Shown piece after piece: positions 32,291 to 35,902 of a stretch of DNA of 35,902 bases (position 1 is its first letter; every line of letters starts with the position of its first letter). The position numbers and the translations under genes were made by a program. Where the stretch lies: contig CAJFQI010000106.1 of assembly GCA_904419005.1 (NCBI GenBank), positions 1 to 35,902 on the forward strand, given 5' to 3'. This DNA is from Candidatus Avimonas faecium. GTDB lineage: Bacteria; Bacillota; Clostridia; Oscillospirales; Acutalibacteraceae. A model generated the notes under the pieces. It worked only from the letters and a program-made list of their open reading frames with translations, searched no databases and was not told the origin of the DNA.

Positions 32291-33229
32291 TTATTCATCT
32301 TTTGAGGAGAAGATCTTCATAAAGATCTGACCGCAGATAAAGCACATGAGGAAAAGGATAAAGGAAATGGCGGAGGCGTATCCCAATTCAAACCGGGTAA
32401 AAGCGTAATCGTACATATGCCCCACAATGGTCAGGGCCGCATTGCTCGGGCTGGGGTTGCCGCCGATTGCCACCGCGATATCGTACACGTTCAGGGCCGA
32501 CACCGTCGCCATGATGGCGTTGTACAGGAGCTGGGGCTTCATCTGCGGCATCGTGATGTAAAACAGCTGCTGAAACCGGTTGTTGATCCCGTCAATGGCG
32601 GCCGCCTCATACAGATCGGTATTGATGTTGCTCAGGCCCGCCAGATTGGTCAGGAAGCCGCTGCCCATGCTCATCCAAACCGAAACGAAGATGATCACCG
32701 ACATGATCAGCTGAGGGCTGGTGGTCCAAAGCAGGGGCTCCTGGATGATCCCCAGCTGCAGCAGCAGGTTGTTCAGATGGCCGTACCGGTCGCTGGAAAA
32801 TATGGACAGCCACACGATGGTGATGGCCAGGCTGCTGACAATCGAAGGGGCGTAAAAGGCCAGGGAAAACACATTCCGGAATTTCAGCTGATTGATGACC
32901 CATGCAAAAAAGAAGGAGCACAGAAAGCCAATAGGCCCCGACACCACCGCAAACCGCAGGGTATTGCTTAAGGCGGTCAGGAACCAGTCGTCCGCCGTAA
33001 ACAGCTGCACATAGTTGTCAATGCCGTTAAAGCGCATGGGCTGCACGATGTTATAGGTGGTGAAGGACAGAAAAAGTCCGTAAAACACCGGAATAATGAT
33101 AAACAGCAGAAACAGCAGTATAAACGGGAGAAGCATGAGGTAACCGGTCGCCCACCGCTTATAACGGAACCACCTGCCGCTCTTATTGGCGGCCTCTGCG
33201 CTGCTTCTGTTGACTGCCTTTGTGCTCAT
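32291..33229 (-). CDS. Carbohydrate ABC transporter permease (MalF-like, CUT1)
   Basis: A 312-residue permease with a hydrophilic N terminus and six helices; the EAA loop is YEAAAIDGINNRFQQLFYITMPQ. It overlaps the stop of the binding-protein gene by 4 bp (ATGA), so its translation is coupled to that gene. It forms the membrane channel with the following MalG-like subunit. The preferred substrate is likely an oligosaccharide, as for other CUT1 importers. Confidence 0.95.
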   Translation of the reverse strand: MSTKAVNRSSAEAANKSGRWFRYKRWATGYLMLLPFILLFLLFIIIPVFYGLFLSFTTYNIVQPMRFNGIDNYVQLFTADDWFLTALSNTLRFAVVSGPIGFLCSFFFAWVINQLKFRNVFSLAFYAPSIVSSLAITIVWLSIFSSDRYGHLNNLLLQLGIIQEPLLWTTSPQLIMSVIIFVSVWMSMGSGFLTNLAGLSNINTDLYEAAAIDGINNRFQQLFYITMPQMKPQLLYNAIMATVSALNVYDIAVAIGGNPSPSNAALTIVGHMYDYAFTRFELGYASAISFILFLMCFICGQIFMKIFSSKDE

Positions 33230-35902
33230 TCCGTCACCCCGTATTCCTTTTGCTTGCGGTACATTTCCGCGTTGGTATCCTTATAGGCCTGCTCCAGCTG
33301 TTCCCGGGCCGTTTTTTCGTTGATGACCGTCTCGGTCCAGGCGTTTGTCAGGGTTCGGGCGGTCAGATAGCCGCCCAGCGTATTGCGGATGGTCCGGAAA
33401 TTGGGGAACCATTCGGTCATGATGTCCAAATGGCCCTGATCCCACGACAGGGACTGGAAAGCCTCCACATTGGCGGAGAACCACCGGGATTCCGCGCCCA
33501 CGATGGCTTCAATCTCGCTGGCGTAGCTCTTCTGCACATCCGAAGACGTCCACCAGTCCAGGAAGGTGAAGGCTGCCTCTTTGCGGTTTTCGCCGTTGTC
33601 AAACATCAGGTTGGCCGTCACGCTGCCGGCGGCGGTGCGGTTGATGGTGCCGTCCTCCTGGAGCGTGCCGGGAACGGCCGCGATAGACCAGCGGCCCTGC
33701 AGCTCCGGCGCGGCAAACTGGATGCGGGCATAGTCGTACAGGGTTCCCACCGCCAGGGGGATGTCTCCCTGCCGGAAGTGGTTGAGCAGGTCGGCCTGGA
33801 TGTCAATGTCAAAGCGCAGGTACAGGTCAGTCCACTGCTTGAAGGCGCGGTAGGCCACATCGGTGTTCAAGGCGGACTGCAGGCCGTCTTCGCTGTACAG
33901 CTCGCCGCCGTTCTGGAACAAAAACATACAGTAATTGAGCGCGGAGGTCGTGTTTGAGGCGGAGCTGACGCTGGAGCTCAGGTAAAAGCTGTACTGGGAC
34001 TGCTTCATTGAGGGGAAGGTGTTCTGCGTCAGCTCGTCCCAGGTATCCGGCACCGTCAAGGCCAACTGGGAAAAGATGTCGGTGCGGTAAAACAACAGGG
34101 GGAAATCCATCGTCATGGGGAAGGCGTATACCCCGCCGTTGTATTCAAAGCACTCCATGGCCCCGGGCAGGAACCGGGAGGTAACCTCCTCGTACTGCTC
34201 AAACTCGGTCAGGTCAACCACCGCGTCGCGGATGGCGAGCTCCACCGGGCTGCCGCTGTCGCTGCCTACCACCACGTCCGGCTGGTCGCCGGATACGATG
34301 GTCAGCATCAGCGGGGACAGGCCGGTGGCTGAAACCGACCCGGAGGGCAGGATATTGACCTTGACCTTTATGCCGGTCTGCCGTGTAAAATCATCGTCGC
34401 ACAAGCGCTGGAGCAGTTCGCCGTACTCCCGGGAGTTGGCAATCCAGACCTCCAGCTCATCCTCCGACAGCTCCCCGGTATTGCTGTTGGCGTCATAGTC
34501 CCGGGTGAACGACCGGATGAATTCCATGCAGAAAGCCACGATACTGTCCCAAAAGGATCCGGTGGGCTCGGGAACCGGATCGTCCGACCCCAGCAGTTGA
34601 ATATAATCCAGGCCTAAGGGGGCAACCGCCACCTCGCTGGCGAAATCGGAAATGGAGCTTTGGATGGTGAGGAAATTGGTCAGCTTGGAAGGAATGTTTT
34701 TCGGGTCGGCTACAATCCCCTCCAGCTCTTCTATCTGGGCGCTCAGGCTGGAAGAGGAGGTGGTTTCGCCGGAAAGGGCCACCGCCATGTCCACCAGCGC
34801 GCGCAGCTCCTCCACGTCCTGCCGCATGGCCGCCACCGTATCGGGGATCTTTTCCTCCAGCTCGTAGTCGTAATTGACATCCGGGGAAATCCCCGTGACC
34901 GTGACGATTTCCCGGTACTGCTGGGTCATCTTGTCCACCAAGGCATAGGAGGCCTCTATGTACTCCGAAAAACCGCCCAGCACCACCGAAAAGGTCAATT
35001 CATGGCGCCCTTCGGTGAAATAGAAATAATACGGCGTGTCCTCATCTTCGCCAATGACTACCGGCGTATATTCGCCGCCGTTGTAATCAAATTTATACGC
35101 CGCCGCCTCCTTGAAGGGGATCTCCCCGTCAATGCGGATCTGCCGGTATACCGACGCGGCATACCGGGCCTCCTGGGACACGTTGAGGCACAGGCGGTAA
35201 TAGCCCTCTTCCTCCACATTGATGACGTAAGTAAGGCTTTCGTGGGGCTTGCGCCAATACCAGCCGCCAATCATGTTTTTCAGGATATAGCCGGGCTTGA
35301 AGGGCGAAACCCGCGGGCTGCCGTCGGTGCCCCGGCGCAGGGCGGGTACGGAGCGGATGTCCGCCGTTTCCGCCTCAATATACAGCGGCTTGGTGCCGAA
35401 GGTTTCTTCGTGGGAAGCGTAATAGGTCTGGTAATCCGGCACCTCGGTCAGCGGGGTGAGGGCAACCCCGGCCAGATAGATATTGCAGGTGGAATACACC
35501 ACCGAAAGGGTGTGGGTTCCCTCGGTGAGCAGGAATTGCAGCGGCATCTCGTAATAGCCGTTCATGTCCCGAACCGGCTCGGTCTGCCAAACATAGTTCT
35601 GCTCCAGCCTTGGCGTCACTTCGTCGCCGGAGCTGTCCAGCGTTACCTCTTCGCTTTCATAAAAGGAACGGGACAGCAGTATATTCCTGGCCTCGTAAAA
35701 AGGCTCCTTGCCGTCAATGTAAATATGCCGCATGGCCTGCACCGTGTCGTCGTGCATGGCCATATAGCACAGGGAAATCTCGTACAGCGCGTCCTCGGGC
35801 ACTTCAATCTGCCAACTATAGGATTCGCACAGGTCGTCCCAGACAATCGCCTCTTTTGTCACCGCCGCCCCGCCGGACAGGCCCTCGACCTGCTCTAAGG
35901 GG
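33226..35902 (-). CDS. Giant extracellular solute-binding protein with N-terminal beta-sandwich repeats (5' end beyond right edge)
   Basis: At least 892 residues are in the window and the frame is open to the right edge, so the signal peptide and true start are missing. Counting from an internal GTG at 35862, residues about 1-150 and 165-320 are two similar beta-rich modules, each with an IDG-x-x-PF-x-EA motif (IYIDGKEPFYEA; IRIDGEIPFKEA) and a late TEG-x-H-x-L strand, resembling carbohydrate-binding domains. A helical linker (about 330-430) follows. The last 420 residues are a type-1 sugar-binding protein (QTGIKVKVNILPSG; GDQPDVVVGSDSG; YAFPMTMDFPLLFYRTDIF; GRWSIAAVPGTL). This is about twice the usual length. 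It feeds the two coupled permeases. Confidence 0.9.
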   Translation of the reverse strand, partial: PLEQVEGLSGGAAVTKEAIVWDDLCESYSWQIEVPEDALYEISLCYMAMHDDTVQAMRHIYIDGKEPFYEARNILLSRSFYESEEVTLDSSGDEVTPRLEQNYVWQTEPVRDMNGYYEMPLQFLLTEGTHTLSVVYSTCNIYLAGVALTPLTEVPDYQTYYASHEETFGTKPLYIEAETADIRSVPALRRGTDGSPRVSPFKPGYILKNMIGGWYWRKPHESLTYVINVEEEGYYRLCLNVSQEARYAASVYRQIRIDGEIPFKEAAAYKFDYNGGEYTPVVIGEDEDTPYYFYFTEGRHELTFSVVLGGFSEYIEASYALVDKMTQQYREIVTVTGISPDVNYDYELEEKIPDTVAAMRQDVEELRALVDMAVALSGETTSSSSLSAQIEELEGIVADPKNIPSKLTNFLTIQSSISDFASEVAVAPLGLDYIQLLGSDDPVPEPTGSFWDSIVAFCMEFIRSFTRDYDANSNTGELSEDELEVWIANSREYGELLQRLCDDDFTRQTGIKVKVNILPSGSVSATGLSPLMLTIVSGDQPDVVVGSDSGSPVELAIRDAVVDLTEFEQYEEVTSRFLPGAMECFEYNGGVYAFPMTMDFPLLFYRTDIFSQLALTVPDTWDELTQNTFPSMKQSQYSFYLSSSVSSASNTTSALNYCMFLFQNGGELYSEDGLQSALNTDVAYRAFKQWTDLYLRFDIDIQADLLNHFRQGDIPLAVGTLYDYARIQFAAPELQGRWSIAAVPGTLQEDGTINRTAAGSVTANLMFDNGENRKEAAFTFLDWWTSSDVQKSYASEIEAIVGAESRWFSANVEAFQSLSWDQGHLDIMTEWFPNFRTIRNTLGGYLTARTLTNAWTETVINEKTAREQLEQAYKDTNAEMYRKQKEYGVTE

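Noticed and set aside
34660..35898. 412-aa plus-strand ORF
   Set aside because: Antisense to the solute-binding protein, which has clear family motifs; this frame has none.
1..35902. CRISPR arrays, rRNA and tRNA genes
   Set aside because: No regularly spaced repeats and no recognisable tRNA or rRNA sequence were found by reading both strands.

Overview
The window looks like a chromosomal segment of an anaerobic, gut-type Clostridia (Oscillospiraceae/Lachnospiraceae-like Firmicutes). The signs are strong AGGAGG-type ribosome binding sites, some TTG starts, paired half-size ABC exporters, an OmpR-type two-component operon, a Veg-like small protein, an excisionase-like gene of the kind found in Firmicutes integrative elements, and a long sugar-utilisation cluster with a CUT1 transporter but no dedicated ATPase. 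No rRNA, tRNA or CRISPR array was seen. Composition is mosaic by eye: the left 12.5 kb is more AT-rich and contains several broken genes, while the right 19 kb is GC-rich and mostly intact.

Region 1 (1-3650, minus strand): a marR gene followed by two half-transporters that form a heterodimeric multidrug-type ABC exporter; the second is cut by the left edge. The promoter has near-consensus -35 and -10 boxes and is bracketed by two AGGTACCT palindromes, which suggests autorepression. Region 2 (3650-6530, plus strand): a decayed operon made of an ABC ATPase with two frameshifts, its ABC-2 type permease with a shifted N terminus, and a zinc-type alcohol dehydrogenase with a stop codon and an apparent internal deletion.

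Region 3 (6540-12700): a likely accessory segment. Two diverged direct repeats (6544-6634 and 11773-11870) bracket a Veg-like gene, an unknown 82-residue protein, a second heterodimeric ABC exporter and a MATE efflux pump remnant. The exporter operon has an elaborate leader: a promoter, a 21-bp palindrome, a short leader peptide, two tandem terminators and competing stems, all of which look like transcription attenuation. An excisionase-like gene and small ORFs follow. Region 4 (13100-16330, minus strand): response regulator, histidine kinase, a polytopic membrane protein and a small two-TM protein in one operon.

Region 5 (16600-35902, minus strand): a large carbohydrate cluster. In transcription order it encodes a very large solute-binding protein with N-terminal beta-sandwich modules (cut by the right edge), two CUT1 permeases, a secreted NHL/TPR protein with a C-terminal membrane anchor, a YIP1-like membrane protein, a DUF5696 protein (secreted, possibly a glycosidase-like barrel), a second pair of CUT1 permeases, a terminator, and then intracellular enzymes: a sialate O-acetylesterase-like SGNH esterase, a UroD/MtaA-like protein with a zinc motif, a parallel beta-helix protein, an amidohydrolase interrupted by an amber codon, and a DUF5107-TPR protein. 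My inference is capture, import and stepwise trimming of an unusual, probably acylated and perhaps O-methylated glycan. This is the best candidate in the window for an undescribed system.
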